A stretch of 19,864 bases of DNA, taken from NCBI GenBank assembly GCA_964447145.1, contig CAYURW010000045.1, positions 1-19,864 on the forward strand, read 5' to 3'. Both the position numbers and the translations under genes were made by a program. Positions 6,566 through 14,092 of the stretch are shown here, one piece after another (within the stretch, counting starts at the first letter, position 1; the number at the start of each line of letters is the position of its first letter). The notes beneath the pieces were generated by a model. It had not been told where the DNA came from, did no database searches, and saw only the letters and a list, made by a program, of their open reading frames with translations. The stretch comes from BRH-c25 sp964447145. Lineage in GTDB: Bacteria > Bacillota > Clostridia > Lutisporales > Lutisporaceae.

Positions 6566-7816
6566 TTACTCTCCCCAACCTCTCAGGTAATCCTTCTGTT
6601 CCTCCGTAAGCCTGTCTATACTTATACCTATAGCTTCAATCTTCATACGGGCCACTTTTCCGTCTATTTCCCCCGGCACCTTATATACTTTGTTTTGGAG
6701 CCTTCCCTGGTTACTTGCTATATATTCCGCACAAAGGGCCTGGACAGCAAAGCTCATATCCATTATTTCAGCTGGATGGCCATCTCCTGCAGCAAGGTTC
6801 ACCAGCCTGCCGTCAGCAAGAAGGTTTATTATTCTTCCATCCCCCATAACATATCCCATTATGTTATGCCTCATGACTCTTTTTTCTTTGCTTAAGGCTT
6901 CCAGGTCCGGCTTCCATATTTCAACATCAAAATGGCCGGCATTGGCAATCACCGCTCCGTTTTTCATTACTTTGAAATGCCTCCCCGTAATTACCTTCTC
7001 GCAGCCTGTAACTGTAACAAAAAAGTCTCCCAGGGGTGCCGCATCATCCATTGACATAACTCTGAAACCGTCCATATACGCCTCTATAGCCTTTATGGGA
7101 TCAACCTCGCAGACTATCACGTTGGCGCCCAATCCTTTGGCTTTCATTGCGACCCCTTTGCCGCACCAACCGTAGCCTGCCACCACTGCAGTTTTTCCGG
7201 CCACAATAAGGTTGGTAGTCCTCATTATGCCATCCCAGGCAGACTGCCCCGTACCGTACCTGTTGTCAAAAAGATGCTTGCAAAGGGCATCGTTTACCGA
7301 AATCATAGGAAATCTCAGAAGCCCCTCCCTTTCTCTCGCCATAAGCCTGAGCACCCCTGTAGTCGTCTCTTCGCAGCCTCCTGCTATTTTGGGGACCAGT
7401 GACTCCCTTTCACCATGGAGAAGATGCACCAGGTCTCCCCCGTCATCTATGACAATATCAGGTCCTATATCAAGAGCTGCATTCAGATGTTCCCTATACT
7501 CCGAAGGGCTGGCATTATACCATGCAAATACATTAAGCCCATCCTCCGCCAGTGCTGCTGCAACATCATCCTGGGTAGACAGGGGATTGCTTCCGGTGAC
7601 CGAAACCTCTGCTCCCCCTGCCTTAAGCACCTTGGAAAGGTATGCGGTCTTGGCCTCAAGGTGAATGGACATTACTATCTTCTTTCCTGCAAAGGGCTGC
7701 TTTTTTGCAAATTCTTTCTCTATTGCCGACAATACGGGCATATGTCCCTTCACCCATTCAATTTTATTATGCCCCGATTCCGACTTTGAGATATCTCTGA
7801 TTATGCTTTTTTTCAT
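6566..7816 (-). CDS. ahcY: S-adenosylhomocysteine (or S-inosylhomocysteine) hydrolase, short form
   Basis: NAD-dependent hydrolase releasing homocysteine from the SAM by-product. The start ATG 7816 is chosen because AGGGAGG (7826-7832) precedes it; longer starts run into the chemoreceptor gene. Residues matching the known active site are DDGGD (124-128), CEETTTG (E150), K180, D184 and N185 in NDALCKHLFDN, GHFD (H295) and GDGHP (H347). The NAD loop is GYGWCGKG (214-221). The protein is 416 residues and ends GWGE, so it lacks the C-terminal Lys/Tyr extension of long eukaryote-type enzymes. This places it in the short archaeal/Thermotoga-like group. Odd point: the purine-contact motif, usually H-M-T-x-(E/Q)-T, reads H52-L-E-A-K56-T. 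It sits 14 bases after the chemoreceptor gene and 3 bases before mtaD. Confidence 0.93.
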   Translation of the reverse strand: MKKSIIRDISKSESGHNKIEWVKGHMPVLSAIEKEFAKKQPFAGKKIVMSIHLEAKTAYLSKVLKAGGAEVSVTGSNPLSTQDDVAAALAEDGLNVFAWYNASPSEYREHLNAALDIGPDIVIDDGGDLVHLLHGERESLVPKIAGGCEETTTGVLRLMAREREGLLRFPMISVNDALCKHLFDNRYGTGQSAWDGIMRTTNLIVAGKTAVVAGYGWCGKGVAMKAKGLGANVIVCEVDPIKAIEAYMDGFRVMSMDDAAPLGDFFVTVTGCEKVITGRHFKVMKNGAVIANAGHFDVEIWKPDLEALSKEKRVMRHNIMGYVMGDGRIINLLADGRLVNLAAGDGHPAEIMDMSFAVQALCAEYIASNQGRLQNKVYKVPGEIDGKVARMKIEAIGISIDRLTEEQKDYLRGWGE

Positions 7817-7825
7817 AATTCTTAG

Positions 7826-7832
7826 CCTCCCT
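7826..7832 (-). promoter_or_regulatory. Ribosome site deciding the ahcY start
   Basis: AGGGAGG on the minus strand, nine bases before ATG 7816. Its first bases lie in the stop codon of the upstream chemoreceptor gene, tying the two genes together. Confidence 0.7.
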
Positions 7833-9375
7833 ACTTCTCTATGCACAAGTCCGCCATGAGGACACCCTTTATGGTGCCCGATGTTTCCCTGAAGGGAACA
7901 GAAATAGTTATGCAATATCTATATGAGAAATTTGATATGTAGGGTTCTGAGAAATATTCCCTGCCTCTGACAGCTTCCTTGAAGTACGGCCGGTGAGACA
8001 AATCCATAGGCCCTGCCTCCAAGTCCGTCTGTGATACAGCTATCCCGTTTGTATCCAATATTCCCATGTATTCAAACTGAGTATATTTTTTGCTGCAGTC
8101 CAATAGAAATTCCGTTGCCTTCTCCTGAGGGATACCCTTATCGTTAATTTCCTTCACAGTCTCATTTAATATGCCCAAGCCTTCCGATACCATGATTTTT
8201 TCTCTTTCCTGCATTTTTACCTTGTTCATTACTCCTTTGAGGAGCTCATCTATGTGGTCAGCAGCCTCCTTAAGCTTAACCGTCATATCGGCCATTTCAC
8301 CCATAGCCGCCGATTGCTCCTGGGCAGAGGCAGATACCTCCTGAGCAAATGCCACGGCTTCCTGGGATGAGGATGCAATATTATCGATCAGCTCGTTTAC
8401 ACCATCTGCGGCCCCCGTCGACTGGCTGGCCAGAACATGTATTTTTTTGACTGCCTCATAGGTTTCTTTGGTGGATTCAATGACCTGCTGGAAGGATTTT
8501 TTGGATTGATCCGCATATTCTATATCCTGCGATATATTTTTTATTTCTTCCTTTGTCTCCTCTGTGATACTGGAAATACTGGCAGTAATATCCTCAATAA
8601 GCTTATGTATTTCATCAGTTGACCGGGCTGATTGTTCAGCGAGCTTTCTTACCTCCCCGGCCACAACGGCAAAGCCTTTGCCCTGTTCTCCGGCTCTGGC
8701 AGCTTCTATTGCTGCATTTAATGCCAGAAGGTTGGTTTTTTCACTGATTTCATTCACCACGTTTATTATATTGCCTATCTCATCGGCCCTATCTGCAAGA
8801 GCCTGAACATTTTTCGCCATTCTTGAGCTTATTAACGCAGAATTTCTCATTTTGGAGATCAGATTTTCAAATACGATACTGCTGGACTCTATTACAGTTA
8901 TCATATTTTCTGCGGTATCCTGGGTGGACTTGGCATAAAGGGATATATCCCTTGAGTTGTCCGCCACCTGCTGTGTCTTCTCCCTGGTGGTAACAACTAT
9001 GCCGGACTGCTCTCCTGCATTTTCCGCCACTTCTGATATCGAATCCGCAATCTCCTGCCCTGCCTTTTCCACCTGCTCTATGTTTTTGTTAAGGGATTCT
9101 GCCATAACTCTGTTTTTTTCTGATATTTCCCCTATTTCGCATACTATTTTTTTAGTATATCTGACAAGCCCATTGATATTTTTACCCAGGCCTCTTAAGG
9201 CCCCATTTTCTTCAGCCCTTACATACAGCTGCCCCTCCGCAATCGTCGATGTGCTTTCCGTGAGTTTTTTGATTCTGCCATTGAGTCTATAAAGACCGGC
9301 AGCCAATAATGCTATTAAAATAACCCCAAAAATCACTCCCAAATAAATCAGGTAGCTTGCTGCTGCGGTATTCAT
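7831..9375 (-). CDS. Methyl-accepting chemotaxis protein with C-terminal Cache-like domain
   Basis: Membrane-anchored chemoreceptor of 514 residues. One membrane segment lies at about 7-29, followed by basic residues (YRLNGRIKK), which puts the bulk of the protein in the cytoplasm. Residues 30-80 resemble a degenerate HAMP (IAEGQL, NINGLV). A long coiled coil follows, with the conserved hairpin tip EISEKTNLLALNAAIEAARA (209-228) and GKGFAVVAGEVRKLAEQS (232-249). Periplasmic-type sensing is absent: almost nothing lies outside the membrane. Instead a domain at about 395-514 (YMGILDTNGIAVSQ, DLSHRPYFKEAVRG, YCITISVPF, GVLMADL) reads like a PDC/Cache sensor, normally extracellular and N-terminal. 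The start at 9375 is 15 bases after the lon-like gene; ahcY follows after 14 bases. The ligand is unknown. Confidence 0.93.
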   Translation of the reverse strand: MNTAAASYLIYLGVIFGVILIALLAAGLYRLNGRIKKLTESTSTIAEGQLYVRAEENGALRGLGKNINGLVRYTKKIVCEIGEISEKNRVMAESLNKNIEQVEKAGQEIADSISEVAENAGEQSGIVVTTREKTQQVADNSRDISLYAKSTQDTAENMITVIESSSIVFENLISKMRNSALISSRMAKNVQALADRADEIGNIINVVNEISEKTNLLALNAAIEAARAGEQGKGFAVVAGEVRKLAEQSARSTDEIHKLIEDITASISSITEETKEEIKNISQDIEYADQSKKSFQQVIESTKETYEAVKKIHVLASQSTGAADGVNELIDNIASSSQEAVAFAQEVSASAQEQSAAMGEMADMTVKLKEAADHIDELLKGVMNKVKMQEREKIMVSEGLGILNETVKEINDKGIPQEKATEFLLDCSKKYTQFEYMGILDTNGIAVSQTDLEAGPMDLSHRPYFKEAVRGREYFSEPYISNFSYRYCITISVPFRETSGTIKGVLMADLCIEK

Positions 9376-9390
9376 CTGGTGTACCCCTCC

Positions 9391-11787
9391 TTATTCTGCT
9401 TCGTCGAATTCTTCGGCTATTCTGGCAAACTTTTCAATTTTATTCTGTACGGAATAATAGATAGTACTCTCGGGATAGCTGCCGTCCTCACCCTTTATAC
9501 CTGCTTCCATATCAGAAAGAATCTCCATGCCTTCATCAATGCTCTTCACTGGATAGATGTGGAACCTGCCTTCCCTGACAGCTTCTGCTACCTCGTCCTT
9601 AAGCATGAGATTCACAACGTTCTGCCACGGTATTATGACCCCTTCGTTTCCCTTCAGGCCTCTGGCCTTACACGTCATAAAAAAGCCTTCAATTTTTTCA
9701 TTGACCCCCCCTATCGGCTGAATTTCCCCCTTTTGATTGACTGAGCCCGTTACAGCAATATATTGTTTGACAGGCACCTCCGCCAGACTTGATAATAATG
9801 CATATAGTTCGCTGCTTGAGGCGCTATCTCCTTCCACTCCGTCATATAGCTGTTCAAAACATATGCTTGCCGAAATTGACAAAGGGAAATCCTGTGCAAA
9901 TTTATCTCCCAAGTATCCCGTAAGTATAAGCACCCCTTTATCATGTATGCTGCCGCTCATTTCGACTTCCCGTTCGATATTGACTATCCCTTTTTCTCCG
10001 GCATAGGTCATTGCCGTGATCCTGCTGGGTTTTCCAAAGGCATAGCCGCCAAAATCCATTACCGAAAGCCCGTTTATCTGGCCTATGGCTTTCCCCTCGG
10101 TTGAAATCAGCACCATACCCGTATCAATCAATTCCTGCAGCTTCTCTTCTATTCTGTTTGAACGGTATGATTTCTGCTCTATGGCCCTTTTGACACTGCC
10201 TGCGGTTACTGTCCCATCCCCTTCTATCCTTGCCCAAGCATCGGACTCGTATATTATCTCAACAATGTCGTTAAATCTGGTAGAGAGTTTGTTTTTGTGA
10301 TCCGCCAGTCTTCTGCTGTATTCTATTACAGCTGCCACTGCGGATTTGTCGAAATGCATAAGATTATTCTTCTCGCAATGGGAGCTGATGAAGCTGGCAT
10401 ATTTCATGCAGTTGTCTCCGCTGCCTTTCATATCTGTGTCAAAGTCAGCTTTTATCTTGAAAAGCTTGCTGAAGTCTTCGTCATAATTGTATAGGGTCTG
10501 ATATACATAGGGGTTTCCTATCAAAATGACCTTTACATCCAGGGGTATCGGCTCAGGCTTTATACTCCCCGATACAATACCTGCCATGAGAAATATATTT
10601 TCAATGGTTATGCTTCCTGTCTTCAGAGCTCTTTTTATTCCTTCCCAGCTTTCGGGGTTCCTTATAAGATCCGATATATTAATTATTATATATCCTCCGT
10701 TGGCCCGGTGGAGAGAGCCTGCCTTTATTCTGGTAAAATCTGTAGTGATCACTCCCATGTTGCTTTCGTATTCCATTTTACCCAAAACATTGTAATATTT
10801 TGGATTTGATTCTATAATAACAGGAGCCCCTTTTGCATCCTTGTTGTCTACCAGCAGGTTTACCTGATATTTGACGGTGGAATCCTTTTCCCCTATCCTT
10901 CCGATAAGGTCTATCCCCTTTACCCTGCAGTCCTCCGCATTTCTAAAATCTTCTACATTATGTATCATATCCTCCTGCACGGCCTTAAGATATCCGATCA
11001 CATTTTCAAGCCCACTGAACTTTTCCCTAAGCTCGGCCATTGGATTGCCTATTGCGGAAAGGGCTATCTCTTCTTCCAGTTTGTCTATCTGCTCTCTTGT
11101 CGACTTTTCTATATCCTTTATGCGTTTCATTGTCTCCATAAGCTTCCTTTGAACAATGAAGGAATTGTCTTCTATTTTTTTTCTATCCTCATGGGGCATA
11201 TCTATATATCCACTTTCCTCTATGGGCTTTCCTCCATATAGAGGAATGGTCACAAAACCCTGTTCGCCTTTTTTTAAAACAAAACCCTGCTCCCTTGCAA
11301 AGTCGCTAAAGGTATCCATGTGCTCAGAGCTTTTTTTCTGATACTCCTGCACTATCAGATTTTTCTGTTTTTCGTATTCTTCTCCTTCAAAGGCCTGAGG
11401 TACTTTGATCTTAAAATCCCTAACAAGTGCCTTCATGCTTTTTTGAAGCTCATATCCCATTCCGGCAGGGAGGTTTATGCATATGGGATTGTCGGGATTT
11501 TCAAAGTTGTATAAATAGCACCAATCATCCGGGGCCTTTTCATTTGCGGCTATCCTGCCGACTATGGACTCTGCATAGCTGCTTCTGCCGGTACCGGTTA
11601 TTCCCGAGACATATATATTATAACCGGGCCTTTTGATCTTAAGGCCGAATTCCATGGCCGCGGCGGCTCTGTCCTGTCCGATGATTCCCTCCAGCGGGCT
11701 TAGGTCTGCTGTAGTATTAAATTTGAACAGGCTGCAATCAGCCCTGTTAATCAGCTCCTCCGGGGCTAGCTCTCTGTACTTTTTCAT
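9391..11787 (-). CDS. Lon-family ATP-dependent-type protease (LonB-like, AAA_32 plus Lon domain)
   Basis: Large cytosolic serine protease of 798 residues. The N-terminal region holds an AAA-like nucleotide site GITGTGRSS (62-70), with Arg where Walker A normally has Lys. A long charged helical insertion follows (about 150-290), then GSLHRANGGYIIINISDLI, where Walker B also looks non-standard. The C-terminal Lon proteolytic domain has the catalytic Ser at 655 (EGDSASSSE) and Lys at 698 (GGVNEKIEG). These are 43 residues apart, the spacing known for E. coli Lon. The start at 11787 is fixed by AGGAGG (11794-11799); 44 extra upstream codons are rejected as they run through the promoter. It heads the minus-strand run and has its own promoter at 11845-11873. 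Substrates are unknown. Confidence 0.92.
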   Translation of the reverse strand: MKKYRELAPEELINRADCSLFKFNTTADLSPLEGIIGQDRAAAAMEFGLKIKRPGYNIYVSGITGTGRSSYAESIVGRIAANEKAPDDWCYLYNFENPDNPICINLPAGMGYELQKSMKALVRDFKIKVPQAFEGEEYEKQKNLIVQEYQKKSSEHMDTFSDFAREQGFVLKKGEQGFVTIPLYGGKPIEESGYIDMPHEDRKKIEDNSFIVQRKLMETMKRIKDIEKSTREQIDKLEEEIALSAIGNPMAELREKFSGLENVIGYLKAVQEDMIHNVEDFRNAEDCRVKGIDLIGRIGEKDSTVKYQVNLLVDNKDAKGAPVIIESNPKYYNVLGKMEYESNMGVITTDFTRIKAGSLHRANGGYIIINISDLIRNPESWEGIKRALKTGSITIENIFLMAGIVSGSIKPEPIPLDVKVILIGNPYVYQTLYNYDEDFSKLFKIKADFDTDMKGSGDNCMKYASFISSHCEKNNLMHFDKSAVAAVIEYSRRLADHKNKLSTRFNDIVEIIYESDAWARIEGDGTVTAGSVKRAIEQKSYRSNRIEEKLQELIDTGMVLISTEGKAIGQINGLSVMDFGGYAFGKPSRITAMTYAGEKGIVNIEREVEMSGSIHDKGVLILTGYLGDKFAQDFPLSISASICFEQLYDGVEGDSASSSELYALLSSLAEVPVKQYIAVTGSVNQKGEIQPIGGVNEKIEGFFMTCKARGLKGNEGVIIPWQNVVNLMLKDEVAEAVREGRFHIYPVKSIDEGMEILSDMEAGIKGEDGSYPESTIYYSVQNKIEKFARIAEEFDEAE

Positions 11788-11793
11788 TCGGAT

Positions 11794-11799
11794 CCTCCT
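11794..11799 (-). promoter_or_regulatory. Ribosome site deciding the start of the Lon-family gene
   Basis: A perfect AGGAGG on the minus strand, six bases before ATG 11787. It excludes the longer reading frame that would begin at 11919 inside tagA. Confidence 0.8.
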
Positions 11800-11844
11800 A
11801 TCCTGAGTATTATTCCTTCTCCGACCATATATTTTGGAATAGGT

Positions 11845-11873
11845 ATAATACATTTTACCTTTTAATCCCACAA
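11845..11873 (-). promoter_or_regulatory. Housekeeping-type promoter of the Lon-led operon
   Basis: On the minus strand TTGTGG (11873-11868), a 17-base spacer, then TATTAT (11850-11845). The predicted transcription start is near 11838, giving a leader of about 50 bases before ATG 11787. The gap between tagA and this gene is 100 bases, enough for an independent promoter. Read-through from tagA cannot be excluded because no terminator is visible. Confidence 0.65.
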
Positions 11874-11887
11874 TTCGCAATAAGGCT

Positions 11888-12622
11888 TTAAATTTTTGTT
11901 TTTGCATCAAAAAATGCAACGGCTATGAATTTCGGAATCCTTATGACCCTTACGATCCTCCTGGGTTCTTTCAAAAGTCTGTACAGCCATTCCAGTCCGG
12001 CCTTCTGATAAAATTTCGGAGCCCTTTTGACTCTGCCGGCAAGCACATCCAGACTCCCTCCTACCCCCATTGCAATCCTAACTTTCAGCCTTTCGCTGTA
12101 TTTGTGTATAAAAAACTCCTGCTTGGGGGCCCCCAATGCCGCCAAAAGTATGTCTGCGCCGCTGTCATTAATATCCCTTATTATCTTCCCTTCATCATCG
12201 CCGGCAAAATAACCATTCCGGGTTCCGGCTATCTTCAGCCTGCTATATTGCTCCATAAGCCTTATGGCAGCTTCTTCAGCCACCCCCTCCCGGCCTCCCA
12301 GGAGAAATACGCTTCCGCCCTTGGAATCGGCGATGTCCATAAGCCTCATCATCAAATCAAAACCCGCTATTCTTTCTTTGACCGGAGTGCCGTAAAATTT
12401 CGAGGCAATAACCACCCCTATCCCATCGGGCACAACAAGCTGCCCGCTATTCAAAATATTCTCAAATTCTCTGTCGGATACCGATTCAAGCAATATTTCG
12501 CTATTGGGGGTAAAAACTTTGCTGCAGGCCTCCATTCCGAGAAATTCCGACAGCATACCCGCTGCCTCATCCATATTTACATTATCTATTTTTATTCCCA
12601 GTATTTCAACCTTTTCAAACAT
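11888..12622 (-). CDS. tagA: TagA/WecG-type N-acetylmannosaminyltransferase (GT26)
   Basis: Membrane-peripheral glycosyltransferase that adds ManNAc from its UDP-sugar to GlcNAc-PP-undecaprenol, the linkage-building step of wall teichoic acid and some secondary wall polymers. GT26 motifs seen are FTPNSE (T38), PDGIGV (D66, equivalent to the catalytic Asp of TagA), ERIAGFDLM, LLGG, LLAALGAPKQEFF, GVGGSLDVLAG and the C-terminal RAP..GLEWLYRLLKEP.R tail that contacts the membrane. I chose ATG 12622 because AGGATGTG sits seven bases upstream; ATG 12634 (four residues longer) is possible. It is 244 residues, the usual length. It is transcribed divergently from murA. The exact sugar donor is inferred from the family. 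Confidence 0.93.
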   Translation of the reverse strand: MFEKVEILGIKIDNVNMDEAAGMLSEFLGMEACSKVFTPNSEILLESVSDREFENILNSGQLVVPDGIGVVIASKFYGTPVKERIAGFDLMMRLMDIADSKGGSVFLLGGREGVAEEAAIRLMEQYSRLKIAGTRNGYFAGDDEGKIIRDINDSGADILLAALGAPKQEFFIHKYSERLKVRIAMGVGGSLDVLAGRVKRAPKFYQKAGLEWLYRLLKEPRRIVRVIRIPKFIAVAFFDAKTKI

Positions 12623-12664
12623 AATAACGCACATCCTATCTGTGAATATTGCATTACGGTATGC

Positions 12665-12705
12665 ACCTTATTATTATAGCATAGCATAGCCTCTTATAAT
12701 AAGGT
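12665..12705. repeat. 10-bp inverted repeat over the tagA promoter
   Basis: ACCTTATTAT (12665-12674) and ATAATAAGGT (12696-12705) are exact reverse complements 21 bases apart. The arms cover the -10 and -35 positions of the putative tagA promoter, as an operator would. It may also just reflect A/T-rich promoter composition. Confidence 0.55.
12673..12701 (-). promoter_or_regulatory. Putative tagA promoter
   Basis: On the minus strand TATAAT (12678-12673) lies 17 bases downstream of TATTAT (12701-12696), a weak -35. The leader to ATG 12622 is about 45 bases. It is divergent from the murA promoter 40 bases away. Confidence 0.45.
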
Positions 12706-12717
12706 TTAAAACCCACG

Positions 12718-12746
12718 TTACAAATCCTGGCCAATAGTGTTATAAT
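12718..12746 (+). promoter_or_regulatory. murA promoter
   Basis: TTACAA (12718-12723), a 17-base spacer, and TATAAT (12741-12746), which is extended by an upstream TG. The predicted start is near 12753, leaving a leader of about 45 bases before the TTG start codon. Confidence 0.75.
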
Positions 12747-12798
12747 GTGAATGTAAAACTTGGAACATCTCCAAATTTATTGCAAGGGGTCGGATGTA

Positions 12799-14058
12799 TT
12801 GGAAAAAATAGTTATAGAAGGGTCCCAGAGACTTTCGGGGGAGGTCAGAATCAGCGGTGCCAAAAATGCAGCGGTGGCAATACTTCCTGCTGCAATTCTA
12901 GCAGGTTCGCCCTGTACCATAAAAAACCTCCCTATGGTAAAAGATGTCACATACCTTAGGGATATGCTCATACAAATGGGGGGTAAAATACATATACACG
13001 AAAATGACAAAATTTCTATCGATTCTTCCGGAATCACCACCCACAAAATAGATCCGGAATTGGCAAAAAGGATGAGAGCCTCATATTACTTCCTGGGCAC
13101 TCTCCTAGGCAGATTCAAAAAAGCGGAGGTGCCCTTCCCCGGAGGCTGCAATATTGGCATCCGCCCTATAGACCTCCATATTAAAGGTCTTGAGGCCTTG
13201 GGGGCGAAAGTGAAAATATCCCACGGGTTTATTAAGGCGACTGCCGACGAACTTCGGGGCGCAAGGATATATCTGGATGTGGTCAGTGTCGGAGCCACAA
13301 TAAATATAATGCTTGCTGCCTGTACGGCTAATGGCATTACCACCATAGAGAATGCGGCAAAAGAGCCCTACATCGTAGATACCGCCAACTTTCTCAATGC
13401 CCTGGGTGCAGACATTAAGGGCGCAGGTACGGATGTAATCAAAATCAGGGGGGTAAAATCTCTGGGAGGCTGCGAGCACAGCGTGATCCCCGACCAGATG
13501 GAGGCAGGCACCTATATGATAGCTGCAGCCTCAACCAAAGGGGACGTGCTCATAAGGGATATTATTCCTACGCATCTTGATGCGGTATCGGCAAAGCTTC
13601 GGGAAATGGGTGCTGAAATTATCGAATATGAGGATTCTATCAGGGTCAGGGCCTCAGGAAGATTAAAAGCAGTAAATATCAAGACAATGCCTTATCCGGG
13701 TTTCCCCACGGACATGCAGCAGCCCATGAGTGTCCTGCTGTCTGTATCGGAGGGAACCAGCATTGTGACCGAAAGTATTTTTGAATCCAGATTCAAGTAT
13801 TTTGACGAACTGAGAAGGATGGGGGCAAAAATAAAAATCGAGGGCCGTGTGGCTGTAATAGAAGGAGTCTCCAAGCTTACAGGGGCACCGATTTATGCCA
13901 CCGACCTCAGGGCAGGGGCGGCAATGGTAGTTGCAGGGCTGACCGCAGAAGGCAAAACCACTATAAGCAATATAAGCTATATCGAAAGGGGTTATGAAAG
14001 GCTTGAAGAAAAGCTTATAAACCTGGGATCAAAAATAAGGCGAATAGAAGATAAGTAA
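12799..14058 (+). CDS. murA: UDP-N-acetylglucosamine 1-carboxyvinyltransferase
   Basis: Catalyses the first committed step of peptidoglycan synthesis: transfer of enolpyruvate from PEP to UDP-GlcNAc in the cytosol. K22/N23 in SGAKNAA and the loop FPGGCNIGIRPIDLHIKGLE with active-site Cys at 117 are present, as is FPTDMQQPM. The Cys at 117 is the residue alkylated by fosfomycin, so sensitivity is expected of this enzyme. The start is TTG at 12799, nine bases after AAGGGG (12784-12789), giving 419 residues; a longer TTG start at 12760 lies just after the -10 and is unlikely. RASYYFLGTLLGRFKKAEV is typical of the Clostridia paralogue that often coexists with a second MurA, so this may be one of two copies. 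Next gene follows after 34 bases. Confidence 0.95.
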   Translation: MEKIVIEGSQRLSGEVRISGAKNAAVAILPAAILAGSPCTIKNLPMVKDVTYLRDMLIQMGGKIHIHENDKISIDSSGITTHKIDPELAKRMRASYYFLGTLLGRFKKAEVPFPGGCNIGIRPIDLHIKGLEALGAKVKISHGFIKATADELRGARIYLDVVSVGATINIMLAACTANGITTIENAAKEPYIVDTANFLNALGADIKGAGTDVIKIRGVKSLGGCEHSVIPDQMEAGTYMIAAASTKGDVLIRDIIPTHLDAVSAKLREMGAEIIEYEDSIRVRASGRLKAVNIKTMPYPGFPTDMQQPMSVLLSVSEGTSIVTESIFESRFKYFDELRRMGAKIKIEGRVAVIEGVSKLTGAPIYATDLRAGAAMVVAGLTAEGKTTISNISYIERGYERLEEKLINLGSKIRRIEDK

Positions 14059-14092
14059 GCCCGGAGGGCCATCTACATATCCGGAGGAGTAT

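Noticed and set aside
7817..7915. N-terminal extension of AhcY to 449 residues
   Set aside because: It overlaps the end of the chemoreceptor gene; a good ribosome site directly precedes ATG 7816 and the shorter protein matches family length.
11788..11919. 44-codon extension of the Lon-family gene
   Set aside because: It runs through a good -10/-35 pair and into tagA, while AGGAGG precedes ATG 11787.
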